Shown here: positions 32,206-42,015 of the stretch, piece after piece
Layout of the letters: every line of letters begins with the position of its first letter
How positions within the stretch are numbered: the first letter of the stretch is position 1
Source of the DNA: Mycobacteriales bacterium
GTDB lineage: Bacteria; Actinomycetota; Actinomycetes; BP-191
Assembly (NCBI GenBank): GCA_035714365.1
Contig: DASTMB010000014.1
Span: forward strand, 1 to 55,719
Direction: 5' to 3'
DNA length: 55,719 nt
Made by a program: the position numbers and the translations under genes
Notes under the pieces: generated by a model
What the model was told of the DNA's origin: nothing
Seen by the model: only the letters and a program-made list of their open reading frames with translations
Databases searched by the model: none

Positions 32206-33345
32206 ATGACCACGTCGGAACGTTCGCTCGCCTGGGCCGCGACCATGCGCGGCACGCCCGCCGGCGGTGTCGTGCTCGCGCACGAGAGCGGTCCCGGCGC
32301 GGTCCGCGTCGGGGCGGCGCGGCACGACCGGGCGGCCCGGGAGGCGGCCGAGGACGCGCTGCTCGCGCCGGGCGCGACGCGCGCGCGCGGGGCGGGGGAG
32401 CGGGCCGTGCCCGAGGAGCCCGACCCGGAGCGGACCTGCTTCGAGCGCGACCGCGACCGCGTCCTGCACAGCAGCGCGTTCCGGCGGCTGGCCGGCAAGA
32501 CGCAGGTGTTCGTGTTCCCGGCCGACCACCAGCGGACCCGGCTCACGCACGCGCTGGAGGTCGCCCAGGTCGCCACCAGCGTCGCCCGCGCCACCGGGCT
32601 CAACGTCGCGCTCACCGAGGCGATCGCGCTCGGCCACGACTGCGGCCACGGGCCGGGCGGGCACGCGAGCGAGGACGCGTTCGCGGCGTTCCTGCCGTTC
32701 GACCACGCGGCGTGGGGCGCCGACGTCACGCTCGCGCCGTTGAACCTCTGCGCCGAGACGCTCGACGGCATCCGCAACCACTCCTGGTCCCGCCCGGCGC
32801 CCGCCACGGCGGAGGCGGCGGTCGTGAGCTGGGCCGACCGGTGCGCCTACACCGCGCACGACCTCGAGGACGCCGTCCGCGCCGGGATCGTGGCCCTCGA
32901 CGACCTGCCGGCCGACGTGGTGGCGGTGTGCGGGCGGACGCGGCGGGAGCAGCTCCGCACGTTCGTCACCGCGCTGGTCGCCTGTTTGCGCGAGGAGGGC
33001 GTCGTGGGGATGCGGCCGGAGCCCGCGGCCGCGCTCGCGGCGCTGCGGGCGTTCGCGTACGAGCGCATCTACACCCGCCCCGCCTCGGTCGCGCAGGCGG
33101 CGTCCGTGGTGGCGGTGCTCCGCGCGCTGGTCGAGCACTTCGCCGACACGCCGGCGGCGCTGCCGGAGCCGGTGCGGGCGGCGCCGGGGAGCCCGGCGGC
33201 GGTGCGGGCGGCGGTCGCGTACGTCGGGGGGATGACCGACCGGTACGCGTTCGGCACGGCCCTGGCGCGGCTCGGCTGGGACCCGCGGCGGCTCCCGGTC
33301 GGCGTCGACGCGCCGTTCCGCGGGTTGACAGCGGAGCGCCCGTGA
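32206..33345 (+). CDS. dgt: dGTPase-like HD-domain triphosphohydrolase
   Basis: A 379-residue HD-superfamily enzyme expected to hydrolyse dGTP (or other dNTPs) to the nucleoside and triphosphate. The motifs are HSSAFRRLAGKTQVF, TRLTHALEVAQVA (metal His), GHDCGHGPGGHASED (the HD pair) and WADRCAYTAHDLEDA (final Asp). Location directly upstream of dnaG is standard for actinobacteria. ATG 32206 is preferred over the ATG at 32197 because AGGATGAG precedes it. A long non-conserved N-terminal region of about 70 residues with Ala/Arg-rich text precedes the core. Confidence 0.92.
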   Translation: MTTSERSLAWAATMRGTPAGGVVLAHESGPGAVRVGAARHDRAAREAAEDALLAPGATRARGAGERAVPEEPDPERTCFERDRDRVLHSSAFRRLAGKTQVFVFPADHQRTRLTHALEVAQVATSVARATGLNVALTEAIALGHDCGHGPGGHASEDAFAAFLPFDHAAWGADVTLAPLNLCAETLDGIRNHSWSRPAPATAEAAVVSWADRCAYTAHDLEDAVRAGIVALDDLPADVVAVCGRTRREQLRTFVTALVACLREEGVVGMRPEPAAALAALRAFAYERIYTRPASVAQAASVVAVLRALVEHFADTPAALPEPVRAAPGSPAAVRAAVAYVGGMTDRYAFGTALARLGWDPRRLPVGVDAPFRGLTAERP

Positions 33346-33352
33346 TTACAAT
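33325..33352 (+). promoter_or_regulatory. Consensus-like sigma-70 promoter for dnaG
   Basis: TTGACA (33325-33330) and TACAAT (33347-33352) are separated by 16 bases. The -35 is a perfect consensus match and the -10 has five of six. The promoter overlaps the dgt stop codon and is strikingly A/T-rich in this context. It gives a leader of about 130 bases before dnaG. Confidence 0.8.
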
Positions 33353-33492
33353 TATAGGAACGGCCCGCCAGGACCACGGCTTCCGCGTTCCCTTCCCCGG
33401 CGGGCCGCAGCCGTGTCACCCCCACCGGCCGCATCCGCACGGGCCGACGAGCGACCCGCTGCCAGCGACCCGTCGAGGAGGTGCACGGCCCG

Positions 33493-35415
33493 GTGGCCCG
33501 GATTCCCGACGAGGACATCGCGCGCGTGCGCGAGGCCTCGCCGATCGACGCCGTGGTCGGCGACTACGTGCAGCTGCGCTCCGCTGGTGGCGGCGAGCTC
33601 AAGGGGCTCTGCCCGTTCCACGACGAGAAGAGCCCTTCGTTCCACCTCACGCCCGCGCGCGGGCTGTACCACTGCTTCGGCTGCGGCGTCGGCGGGGACA
33701 CGATCGACTTCGTCATGCGGATCGAGCACCTGTCGTTCGCGGAGGCCGTCGAGCGGCTCGCCCAGCGGGCCGGCATCGAGATCCGCTACGAGCAGGGCGG
33801 CGCGTCGACCCGCGGCGGCAACGCCGGCCAGCGCACCCGGCTGGTCGCGGCGCACCGGGCGGCGGTCGACTTCTACGTCTCCCGGCTGGCCGAGGACCCG
33901 GCGGCGAAGCCGGCGCGCGCGTTCCTCGCCGAGCGGGGCTTCGACGACGCGGCGGCGGCGGCGTACTCCGTCGGCTACTCGCCCGACTCCTGGGACGCGC
34001 TCACCCGGCACCTCGCCGCGCTGGGGTTCAGCCGCGAGGAGCTGCTCGCGGCCGGGCTGGTGTCACAGGGCCAGCGCGGGGTGGTCGACCGGTTCCGCGG
34101 CCGGCTGATGTTCCCGATCCGCGACAACACCGGCGACCCGATCGGGTTCGGCGCGCGCGCCCTCAAGGAGGGCGACCAGCCGAAGTACCTCAACACGCCC
34201 GAGACGCCCATCTACAAGAAGTCGCACGTCCTCTACGGCCTGGACAAGGCGCGGCTGGAGATCGGCCGCCGCGCCCAGGCGGTCGTGGTCGAGGGGTACA
34301 CCGACGTCATGGCCTGCCACCTGGCGGGCGTGCCGACGGCCGTCGCCACCTGCGGCACCAGCCTCACCGCCGACCACATCCAGATGCTGCGCCGGCTGCT
34401 CATGGACCAGGACGAGTTCCGCGGCGAGGTCGTGTTCACGTTCGACGGCGACAACGCCGGGCAGCGCGCGGCGCTCAAGGTGTTCGAGGAGGACGCCCGC
34501 TTCGTCACCCAGACGTTCGTGGCGGTCGAGGCGACCGGGCTGGACCCGTGCGAGCTGCGCCTGGCCAAGGGCGACGGCGCGGTCCGCGACCTGGTCGCGC
34601 GGCGGGTGCCGCTGTTCGAGTTCAAGCTGCGCGCCGAGCTGGACCGCTACGACCTGGACACCGCCGAGGGGCGCGTCCGCGCGCTCGCGACCTGCGCGCC
34701 GATCGTCGCCTCGATCCGCGACCGGGCGTTGCGGCCCGAGTACGCCCGCCGCCTCGCCGGCTGGCTCGGTCTACCCGTCGAGGAGGTCACCCCGGCCATC
34801 GCCGAGGCGGCCGGGCGAGCCGAGTCCGCGCGGGCCACGGCCTCCGGCGCCGCGGGTAACGCCGCCGCGGCCGCCGCCGACGCGGCGGGGGCGCCGCAGG
34901 CGCCGGCCCGCCCCGCCTCCGACGACCCGGCGCTGCGCGTCGAGCGGGAGTCGTTGAAGTCGGTCATCCAGAGCCCCGGCCTGGTCGGGCCGGTGTGGGA
35001 CACGCTCGACCCCGAGCTGTTCACCCATCCGGCCTACCGCGCCTGCCACGCGGCGGTGGCGGCCGCCGGCGGCGTACGCTCGTTCGGCGCCGCCAGCGGC
35101 GGGGTGTCCGGCTTCGTGTCCCGGGTACGAGACGCGGCAGCGGACGACACGGTGCGCTCCCTCGTCACCGAGCTCGCCGTCGAACCGCTCCGCACCGACG
35201 ACCCGCAGCGCCCGGCCTACGTGCGTCAGCAGGTCGCGCGACTACAGGAGATGGGCCTGACGCGCCGAATCACGGAAACGAAATCGCGGCTCCAACGGTT
35301 GAACCCGGTGGAGCAGCCAGAGAGGTACAACGCGCTGTTCAGCGAGCTGGTCGACATGCAGGCCCGCCAGCGCGCCCTGCGCGAGCAGGCGATAGACCCC
35401 GGACCCGGGAGCTAA
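33493..35415 (+). CDS. dnaG: DNA primase
   Basis: A 640-residue primase that makes RNA primers at the replication fork. The N-terminal zinc-binding CHC2 domain has [20 protein letters not shown] and [11 protein letters not shown] (three Cys and one His). The catalytic core has [16 protein letters not shown] (Toprim Glu), [15 protein letters not shown] and [15 protein letters not shown] (Toprim Asp pair). The C-terminal helicase-interacting part is Ala-rich. GTG 33493 begins the conserved [17 protein letters not shown] segment; GAGGAGG ends 11 bases upstream, a slightly long spacing. The gene is driven by the strong promoter at 33325 and is followed by rpoD. Confidence 0.96.
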   Translation: MARIPDEDIARVREASPIDAVVGDYVQLRSAGGGELKGLCPFHDEKSPSFHLTPARGLYHCFGCGVGGDTIDFVMRIEHLSFAEAVERLAQRAGIEIRYEQGGASTRGGNAGQRTRLVAAHRAAVDFYVSRLAEDPAAKPARAFLAERGFDDAAAAAYSVGYSPDSWDALTRHLAALGFSREELLAAGLVSQGQRGVVDRFRGRLMFPIRDNTGDPIGFGARALKEGDQPKYLNTPETPIYKKSHVLYGLDKARLEIGRRAQAVVVEGYTDVMACHLAGVPTAVATCGTSLTADHIQMLRRLLMDQDEFRGEVVFTFDGDNAGQRAALKVFEEDARFVTQTFVAVEATGLDPCELRLAKGDGAVRDLVARRVPLFEFKLRAELDRYDLDTAEGRVRALATCAPIVASIRDRALRPEYARRLAGWLGLPVEEVTPAIAEAAGRAESARATASGAAGNAAAAAADAAGAPQAPARPASDDPALRVERESLKSVIQSPGLVGPVWDTLDPELFTHPAYRACHAAVAAAGGVRSFGAASGGVSGFVSRVRDAAADDTVRSLVTELAVEPLRTDDPQRPAYVRQQVARLQEMGLTRRITETKSRLQRLNPVEQPERYNALFSELVDMQARQRALREQAIDPGPGS

Positions 35416-35461
35416 GGCGCGGTCGAGCCGCCGGCCGCGACCCACGACAGAAGGACGAGAG

Positions 35462-36631
<1,170 letters not shown>

Positions 36632-36641
36632 CACGCCCGAG

Positions 36642-36672
36642 CGCCCGGCCGCCGCAATCCGGTGGCCGGGCG
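36642..36672 (+). terminator. rpoD terminator hairpin
   Basis: CGCCCGGCC (36642-36650) pairs exactly with GGCCGGGCG (36664-36672), 10 bases after the rpoD stop. Confidence 0.65.
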
Positions 36673-36699
36673 GGCGGTGACCTGCCAGGCTGGCGGATC

Positions 36700-37452
36700 G
36701 TGACCGACGCGCTGCTGGCCGAGGGGCTGGTCAAGGACTACCGGCGTTCCCGGGCCGTCGACGGGGTGACGTTGCGCATCCGGCCCGGCGAGCGGGTCGC
36801 CCTCCTCGGCCCCAACGGCGCCGGCAAGACGACGACCCTGCTCATGCTGCTCGGCGTCGTCGCGCCCGACGCGGGCACCGTGACGATCCTCGGCCACCGG
36901 CTGCCGAAGGAGCGCGCCAAGGCGCTCGGGCAGGTGGGTTTCGCCGCCGGGTACCTGCCGCTGCCGGAGAAGCTCCGCGTCCGCGAGTACCTCACGATGT
37001 ACGGCGACCTCTACGGCCTGCCCGACCCGCTCGGCGCGGCGCGGGCGGCGCTCGCGCGGTTCCGCATCCCGGAGCTCGAGGTCGCCATGGGCACCGAGCT
37101 GTCCAGTGGGCAGAAGACCCTCGTCGGCATCGCCAAGGCCACGATGCACGGGCCGCGCCTGCTCGTGCTGGACGAGCCGACGGCCTCCCTCGACCCGGAC
37201 GTGGCGCTGCGCGTCCGCACCGGCCTGCAGAGCCTCTGCGACGACGAGGGGACGGCGTTGCTGGTCACCAGCCACAACATGGTCGAGGTCGAACGCCTCT
37301 GCGACCGGGTGGTCTTCCTCTCCGGCGGCCGGGTCGTCGCCGACGGGTCGGCCGCCGAGGTGGCGGCGCGGTTCGGGCAGGGCGACCTGGAAGAGGTCTT
37401 CATCCACCTCGCGGCCGAACGCGCCGCCGCGACGCGGGAGGTGACGCGGTGA
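36700..37452 (+). CDS. ABC transporter ATP-binding protein
   Basis: A 250-residue nucleotide-binding subunit of an ABC-2-type exporter. It has Walker A LLGPNGAGKTTTLLML, a Q-loop region (VGFAAGYLPLPEKL), the signature ELSSGQKTLVGIAKA, Walker B LLVLDEPTASLDPD and the switch His in LLVTSHNMVEVERL. The C-terminal part fits DrrA/NodI-like exporters of drugs or polysaccharides. The GTG has no ribosome site; CAGGCT (36686-36691) eight bases ahead may be a leaderless -10. It overlaps the permease gene by four bases (GTGA). The substrate is unknown. Confidence 0.93.
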   Translation: MTDALLAEGLVKDYRRSRAVDGVTLRIRPGERVALLGPNGAGKTTTLLMLLGVVAPDAGTVTILGHRLPKERAKALGQVGFAAGYLPLPEKLRVREYLTMYGDLYGLPDPLGAARAALARFRIPELEVAMGTELSSGQKTLVGIAKATMHGPRLLVLDEPTASLDPDVALRVRTGLQSLCDDEGTALLVTSHNMVEVERLCDRVVFLSGGRVVADGSAAEVAARFGQGDLEEVFIHLAAERAAATREVTR

Positions 37453-38240
37453 GGTGGCAGCCGGTCCGGGCGATGGCGGTCCGCCAGGCGCTGGTGCTGC
37501 GGCGCAGCCCGCACCGGCTGTTCGACGTGACGATCTGGCCGGTCGTGGACACGCTGCTGTTCGGGTCGCTGGCGGTGTTCTTCTCCCGCGCCGGCGGCTC
37601 GGGCGGCAAGGCCGGCGCGGCGTACCTCATCGCCGGCGTGCTGCTCTGGCACGTCGTCTACCAGTCGCAGATCGCGCTCGCGACCGGCTTCCTCGAGGAG
37701 ACCTGGTCGCGGAACCTCCTCAGCCTGATGTGCACGCCGTTGACGGAGGGGGAGTACGTCGCGGGCGTCGCGCTGTTCGGGCTGGTCAAGCTGCTGCTCG
37801 GCGTCGGTGCGGTCGCGGTGATGGTGGCGCTGCTCTACGCGTTCAACGTCACGTCGCTCGGCTGGGCGCTGCTGCCGATCGTGGCGGTGCTGCTGGCGGC
37901 GGGGTGGGCGGTGGCGCTGTTCGTCATCGGCATGGTGCTGCGCTTCGGCACGGGAGCCGAGGCGCTCGCCTGGGGGATCCTCTTCGTGGTCATGCCGCTG
38001 TCCGGCGTGTTCTACCCGGTGAGCGCGCTGCCGCGGCTGCTGCGGCCGGTGTCGGCGCTGCTGCCGACGACGCACGCGTTCGCGGCGGCGCGGGCGGTGC
38101 TCGACGGCGACCCGATGCCGTGGCACCAGCTCGGCGTCGCGGGCGCGACGACGCTGCTCGCGCTGGTCCTGGCCGTGCTGTGGGTGCGGGCGATGCTGCG
38201 GACGTTCCGCCGCCGCGGCTTCGTGACCCGCTACAGCTGA
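37449..38240 (+). CDS. ABC-2 type transporter permease
   Basis: A 263-residue integral membrane protein with six predicted helices (for example LLGVGAVAVMVALLYAF and LAWGILFVVMPLSGVFYPVS) and the ABC-2 signature area GVFYPVSALPRLLRPVSALL before the last loop and helix. It works with the ATPase encoded immediately upstream. The last 10 bases overlap the convergent subtilase gene. A drug- or glycan-export role is possible; nothing nearby fixes the cargo. Confidence 0.9.
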   Translation: MRWQPVRAMAVRQALVLRRSPHRLFDVTIWPVVDTLLFGSLAVFFSRAGGSGGKAGAAYLIAGVLLWHVVYQSQIALATGFLEETWSRNLLSLMCTPLTEGEYVAGVALFGLVKLLLGVGAVAVMVALLYAFNVTSLGWALLPIVAVLLAAGWAVALFVIGMVLRFGTGAEALAWGILFVVMPLSGVFYPVSALPRLLRPVSALLPTTHAFAAARAVLDGDPMPWHQLGVAGATTLLALVLAVLWVRAMLRTFRRRGFVTRYS

Positions 38241-39499
38241 CCCGCCCGCCGCCACGTCGCGGCGGTCCCGGCGCCCGTCAGCAGCACCAGCAACGCCGCC
38301 GCCGTCGCCGGCACCGCCCGCGACCGCGGGGTCGGCTCCGGCGCCGCCACCGGCGGCGTCACCACCACCGGGAACGGCTCCCCGGCGACGGTGGCGGTCG
38401 GCGTCGGCCTCGGCCGGGGTGTCGGCTTCGGCGTGGGCTTGGGGGTGGGCTTCGGCGTGATGCGGACCCGCGGCCGGGTCCGGACGCGCGGCCGGGCGGG
38501 CGGCGCGGTGGAGGCCCGGACGACCGGCGGCGCGGTCGCGGTGGGCGGTGGCGCGGCGGAGGCGCCGAGCGCGGCGGCGGCGTCGACGAGGCCGCTGCCG
38601 GCGTTGGCGAGCGGGTGGGCGGTGTCGCGCAGCCGCTTGACCACCTGGTCGCGCGTCCGCGCCCGCTGCGCGAACAGCAGCGCGGCCACGCCCGACACGT
38701 GCGGCGCGGCCATCGACGTGCCGGCGAGCGCCGCGAACTGGTGGTGCGTGCCGTCGCTCCACGTCGACACGACGCACCCCGCGACGGTGCAGGTGTCGGT
38801 GTCGGAGTCGCCGCCGGGCGCGGCCAGGTCGACGCCGGCGCCGTACTGCGAGTACGACGCGAGCCGTCCGTTGCGGGCGGTGGCGGCGACGAGCAGCGCG
38901 TCGCCGCCGAACGAGTCGGTCACCGGCAGGTCGGAGTTGCCGGCGGCGAAGACGACGAGCACGCCCGCGTCGGCGGCGGCCGCGACGGCCGCGTCGAGGC
39001 TGGCGTCCTTGCCGGCGAGCGGCACGGCGGCGCCGACGGAGACGTTGACGACCTGGGCGCCGTGGGAGACGGCGTAGCGGATGGCGGCGGCGACGTCGCC
39101 GGACATCCCCTTGCACTCGGCGCCGTCCCACTTCAGCACCCGCAACGGCAGGATGCGGGCGGCGGGCGCGACGCCGTAGGTCGCGGACGCGACGGTGCCG
39201 GCGACGTGCGTGCCGTGGGCGTCGCAGCCGTCCGGGCCGACGGCGCCCGCCTTGCAGGTCCCGCCGGAGCAGTCGGCGCCGGCGAGCACCCGGCCGCCGA
39301 GGTCGGGGTGGGCGCGGTCGACCCAGGTGTCGACGACGGCCACGGTGACGCCGGAGCCGTTGCGCCCGGCCGCCTGCGACCGGCCGATGCGGATCTGGTC
39401 GAAGTTCCAGGTGCGCGGCTGCGCCGCCTCGGCCCGGCCCGGCGCCGTCGCGACGCACGCCAGCACGAGCAGCGGAGCGGCGAGGCGGGCGCGGCGCAT
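38231..39499 (-). CDS. Secreted subtilisin-like serine protease (S8), membrane anchored
   Basis: A 422-residue exported protease. The signal peptide is RLAAPLLVLACVATAPGRAEA. The catalytic domain follows almost at once, without a large propeptide: D57 in VVDTWVD, H95 in DAHGTHVAG, N188 in FAAGNSD (oxyanion) and S262 in LAGTSMAAPH. Six Cys residues (CSGGTC, CDAHG, ECKG, CTVAGC) suggest disulfides. A Pro/Thr/Arg-rich linker (KPTPKPTPKPTPRPRPTP) joins it to a C-terminal helix (AVPATAAALLVLLTGAG), so it is membrane-tethered like mycosins, but no type VII secretion gene is nearby. The start at 39499 is six bases from a TACCCT -10. Confidence 0.9.
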   Translation of the reverse strand: MRRARLAAPLLVLACVATAPGRAEAAQPRTWNFDQIRIGRSQAAGRNGSGVTVAVVDTWVDRAHPDLGGRVLAGADCSGGTCKAGAVGPDGCDAHGTHVAGTVASATYGVAPAARILPLRVLKWDGAECKGMSGDVAAAIRYAVSHGAQVVNVSVGAAVPLAGKDASLDAAVAAAADAGVLVVFAAGNSDLPVTDSFGGDALLVAATARNGRLASYSQYGAGVDLAAPGGDSDTDTCTVAGCVVSTWSDGTHHQFAALAGTSMAAPHVSGVAALLFAQRARTRDQVVKRLRDTAHPLANAGSGLVDAAAALGASAAPPPTATAPPVVRASTAPPARPRVRTRPRVRITPKPTPKPTPKPTPRPRPTPTATVAGEPFPVVVTPPVAAPEPTPRSRAVPATAAALLVLLTGAGTAATWRRAGQL

Positions 39500-39505
39500 C
39501 CTCCC

Positions 39506-39511
39506 AGGGTA
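39506..39511 (-). promoter_or_regulatory. TACCCT -10 element for the subtilase gene
   Basis: Read on the minus strand, TACCCT is six bases before the ATG at 39499. The intervening GGGAGG abuts the start codon and is too close to act as a normal ribosome site, so a leaderless mRNA is likely. Confidence 0.45.
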
Positions 39512-39557
39512 CGGCCGCACGCCCCGGCGCACCGGGCGAACCCGGCGAAAGGCGGCG

Positions 39558-39914
39558 CTACCGGCCGGCGTCGATGGCGCTCTCGGCGCGGCGGTCCTCC
39601 AGCGCGGACAGCACCTCGTCGTGCTCGACCGGCGCGGTGGCGCCGTAGTGCAGCACGAGCGTGCCCTTGGTGCCGCAGCGCGGGCAGGTGACCGCGGCGA
39701 CCGCCGTCATGTCGTCGGGGTCGGACGCGCCCTCGGTGCGCAGCAGCGCGGCGAGCTCGACCTCGGCGGCCGGGCTGGTCTCGTGGCAGGAGAAGCAGAC
39801 GACGTTCGCGCCCTCCTGGGCGGCGAGCTGGCCGGTGTAGCCCTGCGCCTCGTACGTCTTCAGCGCCTCGCCCAGCGGGGTCGCGTCGGTCGCGTTGTCG
39901 GGTGTCGTCGGCAC
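39558..39914 (-). CDS. Small zinc-ribbon-like protein
   Basis: A 118-residue cytosolic protein with two Cys pairs, VVCFSCHETSP and VTCPRCGTKG, separated by about 35 residues, which should hold one zinc. The flanks are acidic and Ala-rich, and VLHYGATAPVEHDEVLSAL follows. It lacks catalytic motifs. A regulatory or adaptor role is inferred. The GTG follows GAGGAG. It lies 51 bases before the topoisomerase stop on the same strand. Confidence 0.72.
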   Translation of the reverse strand: MPTTPDNATDATPLGEALKTYEAQGYTGQLAAQEGANVVCFSCHETSPAAEVELAALLRTEGASDPDDMTAVAAVTCPRCGTKGTLVLHYGATAPVEHDEVLSALEDRRAESAIDAGR

Positions 39915-39965
39915 GGCAGGCTCCTCGTCTCGGCTGTACGGAGTCCTCCCCGGCCCGCCCGAGCG

Positions 39966-41012
39966 TTACACCGCCGTCTTGAGCGCGGTCGTCGGCGCGT
40001 CCGCGAGCAGGTCCAGCACCGCCCACTCGATCTCGCCCTGCGTGCCGAGGTGGCCCTCCTGCGCGTCGGCCCCGAGGCGTTCCAGCGCGGGCGCGACGGT
40101 GACGCCGGACAGGTAGCGGTCGACCACGCGCGGGTCGACGTACGACGCCCGGCAGACCGCGGGCGTGTTGCCGAGGTAGTGCGAGACCTCCTGGTACATC
40201 CGCGCCACCGCCCGCTTGCGGGCGGTCGCCGACCGCGCCTCCGCCGACACCGCGAGCGCGACCGCCGCGAGCACCGTCGCCGACCAGGTGCGGAAGTCCT
40301 TCGCGCTGAAGTCGCCGCCCGTCACGTCCTTGATGTAGGCGTTGATGTCGGCGCTCTTGACGTCGCACCAGGCGCCGTCGTCGCGCCGGTACGCGAGCAG
40401 CTCCGGCCCGCCGGACCGCCGCCGCTTCAACGCCGTCACGACCTCGACGACGACGGGGTCGACGATCGACTGGATCCGCTGCTTGCCGGACTTCGCGACG
40501 TAGTCGAACTCCACGACGCGGCCGCGGACGCTCACGTGCTCCTTGCGGATCGTGGCGAGGCCGTAGGTCTGGTTCTGCTCGGCGTACCCCTCGGTGCCGA
40601 TGCGGAAGAAGCCCAGGTCGAGCAGCCGCGTCGCGCAGGCCAGCACCCGCTGCCGCCCGAGCCCCGGCTGGTCCAGGTCGGCGGCGATCCGCTCGCGCAG
40701 CCCCGGCAGCGCGCGCCCGAACTCCAGCATGTGGTCGAACTTCCGCCTGTCCCGCTGGAGCCGCCAGTGGTCGTGGTAGCGGTACTGCCGCCGGCCCGCC
40801 GCGTCGACGCCCGTCGCCTGGATGTGGCCGTTCGGCAACGGGCAGATCCACACGTCGCGCCAGGCCGGCGGGATGGCCAGCGCCTCGATCCGCGCCAGCG
40901 TCTCCGCGTCGCTGATGGGGCGGCCGTCGAGGTCGGTGTACGCGAAGCCGCGCCCCCGGCGCCGGCGGTGGAGCCCCGGCGCGGAGCAGTCGACGCGGCG
41001 CAGCCGGGGCAC
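39966..41012 (-). CDS. DNA topoisomerase IB (poxvirus type)
   Basis: A 348-residue type IB topoisomerase that relaxes supercoils through a 3'-phosphotyrosine. The N-terminal domain has GRGFAYTDLDGRPISD, IPPAWRDVWICPLPNGHIQA and RRQYRYHDHWRLQRD. The catalytic domain has RIGTEGYAEQNQTYGLATI (first catalytic Arg), the KSGK Lys, DFRTWSATV (second Arg, followed by a Trp region) and NTPAVCRASYVDP with the active Tyr. Such enzymes are common accessory topoisomerases in actinobacteria. The GTG start has weak ribosome-site evidence. Downstream of it lies the zinc-ribbon gene, upstream the DUF5709 gene. Confidence 0.92.
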   Translation of the reverse strand: MPRLRRVDCSAPGLHRRRRGRGFAYTDLDGRPISDAETLARIEALAIPPAWRDVWICPLPNGHIQATGVDAAGRRQYRYHDHWRLQRDRRKFDHMLEFGRALPGLRERIAADLDQPGLGRQRVLACATRLLDLGFFRIGTEGYAEQNQTYGLATIRKEHVSVRGRVVEFDYVAKSGKQRIQSIVDPVVVEVVTALKRRRSGGPELLAYRRDDGAWCDVKSADINAYIKDVTGGDFSAKDFRTWSATVLAAVALAVSAEARSATARKRAVARMYQEVSHYLGNTPAVCRASYVDPRVVDRYLSGVTVAPALERLGADAQEGHLGTQGEIEWAVLDLLADAPTTALKTAV

Positions 41013-41021
41013 GTCCCGCCT

Positions 41022-41429
41022 CTACGCCTCGAACGTGTGCATCGCGGCTTCCTCCGCGCTGCGCTGCCCCTCGTCGCGGCCGGCGTCGTAGGCGACGTTC
41101 TCCTTCACGTCGTCCTCGCGCGCGCCCTCGTCCGGCTCGACCAGCCGGCCGGCCGGCGCGTCGCCGAGCCCCTCGGCCTCCGACAGGTACGGCACCTCGA
41201 CCTCGAGCGCCGGGTCCGGCTGCTCGCGGGCGAGGCGGCCGTCGAGGCTCTCGCCCTCGCGCTGCTCCTCCGCCGTGGTGCCGAAGTCGTCGACGGCCAC
41301 GGGGCGTTCGACCGGGCTGTGCTCGCGGTCGAGGATCTCCCCGGCCGTCATCGACTCGTCGACGTCGATGTCGATGCCGGAGACGCCGGTGTCGGCCTGC
41401 GTGGCCACGGGGGTCGCGTCGTCGCGCAT
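41022..41429 (-). CDS. DUF5709-family acidic protein
   Basis: A 135-residue highly acidic, hydrophilic protein without Cys. Its order DESMTAGEILDREHSP, then LDGRLAREQPDPAL, AGRLVEPDEGAREDDVKE and a terminal SAEEAAMH is that of the actinobacterial DUF5709 family, which is often found among stress-induced genes. Likely disordered. It lies between the topoisomerase and YtxH-like genes on one strand with gaps of 9-12 bases, so the three are probably cotranscribed. Confidence 0.8.
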   Translation of the reverse strand: MRDDATPVATQADTGVSGIDIDVDESMTAGEILDREHSPVERPVAVDDFGTTAEEQREGESLDGRLAREQPDPALEVEVPYLSEAEGLGDAPAGRLVEPDEGAREDDVKENVAYDAGRDEGQRSAEEAAMHTFEA

Positions 41430-41441
41430 GGTGCCTCCTCG

Positions 41442-41729
41442 CTAGACGCGGACCGACACGTCCGGGTGCCCGGTGGTCGCGGTGCCCGCGGCCGCGCCGA
41501 CCCGGTCGGTGACGTCCTTGCCGGCGAACGTGTCGGTGACGACGCGCTTCGCGGTGCCGAACAGGTCGCTCGCCTCGTGCTTCGCCGTGTCCGCGACGTG
41601 CTGGACCTCGGGCTTGCCGAGCAGCGAACGCCACTGCTTCATGATCAGCTCGTACCGCGCCCGGCCGGCCTTCGAGCCGAGGACGTAGCCGGCCGCGAAG
41701 CCGGTGACGAAGGTCGCCTTGTAGCGCAT
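41442..41729 (-). CDS. YtxH-like small membrane-associated protein
   Basis: A 95-residue protein with a Gly/Ala-rich N-terminal segment (KATFVTGFAAGYVLGSKAGRAR) of the YtxH type, which can insert in the membrane, followed by an amphipathic helical tail (YELIMKQWRSLLGKPEVQHV). YtxH-like proteins are associated with general stress. ATG 41729 is preferred, six bases after GGAGG, over an in-frame GTG at 41741 that would overlap that site. Confidence 0.75.
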   Translation of the reverse strand: MRYKATFVTGFAAGYVLGSKAGRARYELIMKQWRSLLGKPEVQHVADTAKHEASDLFGTAKRVVTDTFAGKDVTDRVGAAAGTATTGHPDVSVRV

Positions 41730-41859
41730 CGGTGCCTCCACGGGAGTGCCCGGCGCGGGCCGCGCCGGGGGTGGTCTCTCGCCGCGTGGCCTACCCGTGC
41801 GGGCCGCCCGGCAACCGCGTGCGGGGCCGCCCCGGCGTTGGTAAGGTGACCGCTGCCGA

Positions 41860-41932
41860 TCCCGCGTAGCTCAATTGGCAGAGCATGCGACTGTTAATCG
41901 CAGGGTTGCTGGTTCAAGTCCAGCCGCGGGAG
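41860..41932 (+). tRNA. tRNA-Asn (GTT)
   Basis: The acceptor stem TCCCGCG (41860-41866) pairs with CGCGGGA (41925-41931), with discriminator G and no encoded CCA. The D arm GCTCAATTGGCAGAGC, anticodon arm TGCGA-CTGTTAA-TCGCA (anticodon GTT, 41893-41895) and T arm GCTGG-TTCAAGT-CCAGC are all intact. TAAGGT at 41842-41847 may be the -10. Confidence 0.95.
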
Positions 41933-41941
41933 CTCGCAGGG

Positions 41942-42015
41942 TGGGGCGCCAGGGACTTGAACCCTGACGTGGCAGATTATGAGTCTGCTGCTCTGACCGG
42001 TTGAGCTAGCGCCCC
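41942..42015 (-). tRNA. tRNA-Met (CAT)
   Basis: On the minus strand the acceptor GGGGCGC (42015-42009) pairs with GCGCCCC (41949-41943), with discriminator A at 41942. The D arm is GCTCAACCGGTCAGAGC, the anticodon arm GCAGA-CTCATAA-TCTGC (anticodon CAT at 41981-41979) and the T arm CAGGG-TTCAAGT-CCCTG. The GGGGCGC acceptor lacks initiator hallmarks, so this is elongator Met or, less likely, Ile-CAT with modified C34. It is convergent with tRNA-Asn, 9 bases apart. Confidence 0.9.

Noticed and set aside
38231-39499. Mycosin of a type VII secretion system
   Set aside because: The architecture is similar, but no ESX components lie nearby, so only an S8 protease call is justified.
41860-42015. 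tRNA pair as an integration site for a mobile element
   Set aside because: No integrase, direct repeat of the tRNA 3' end or change of gene content is seen on either side.
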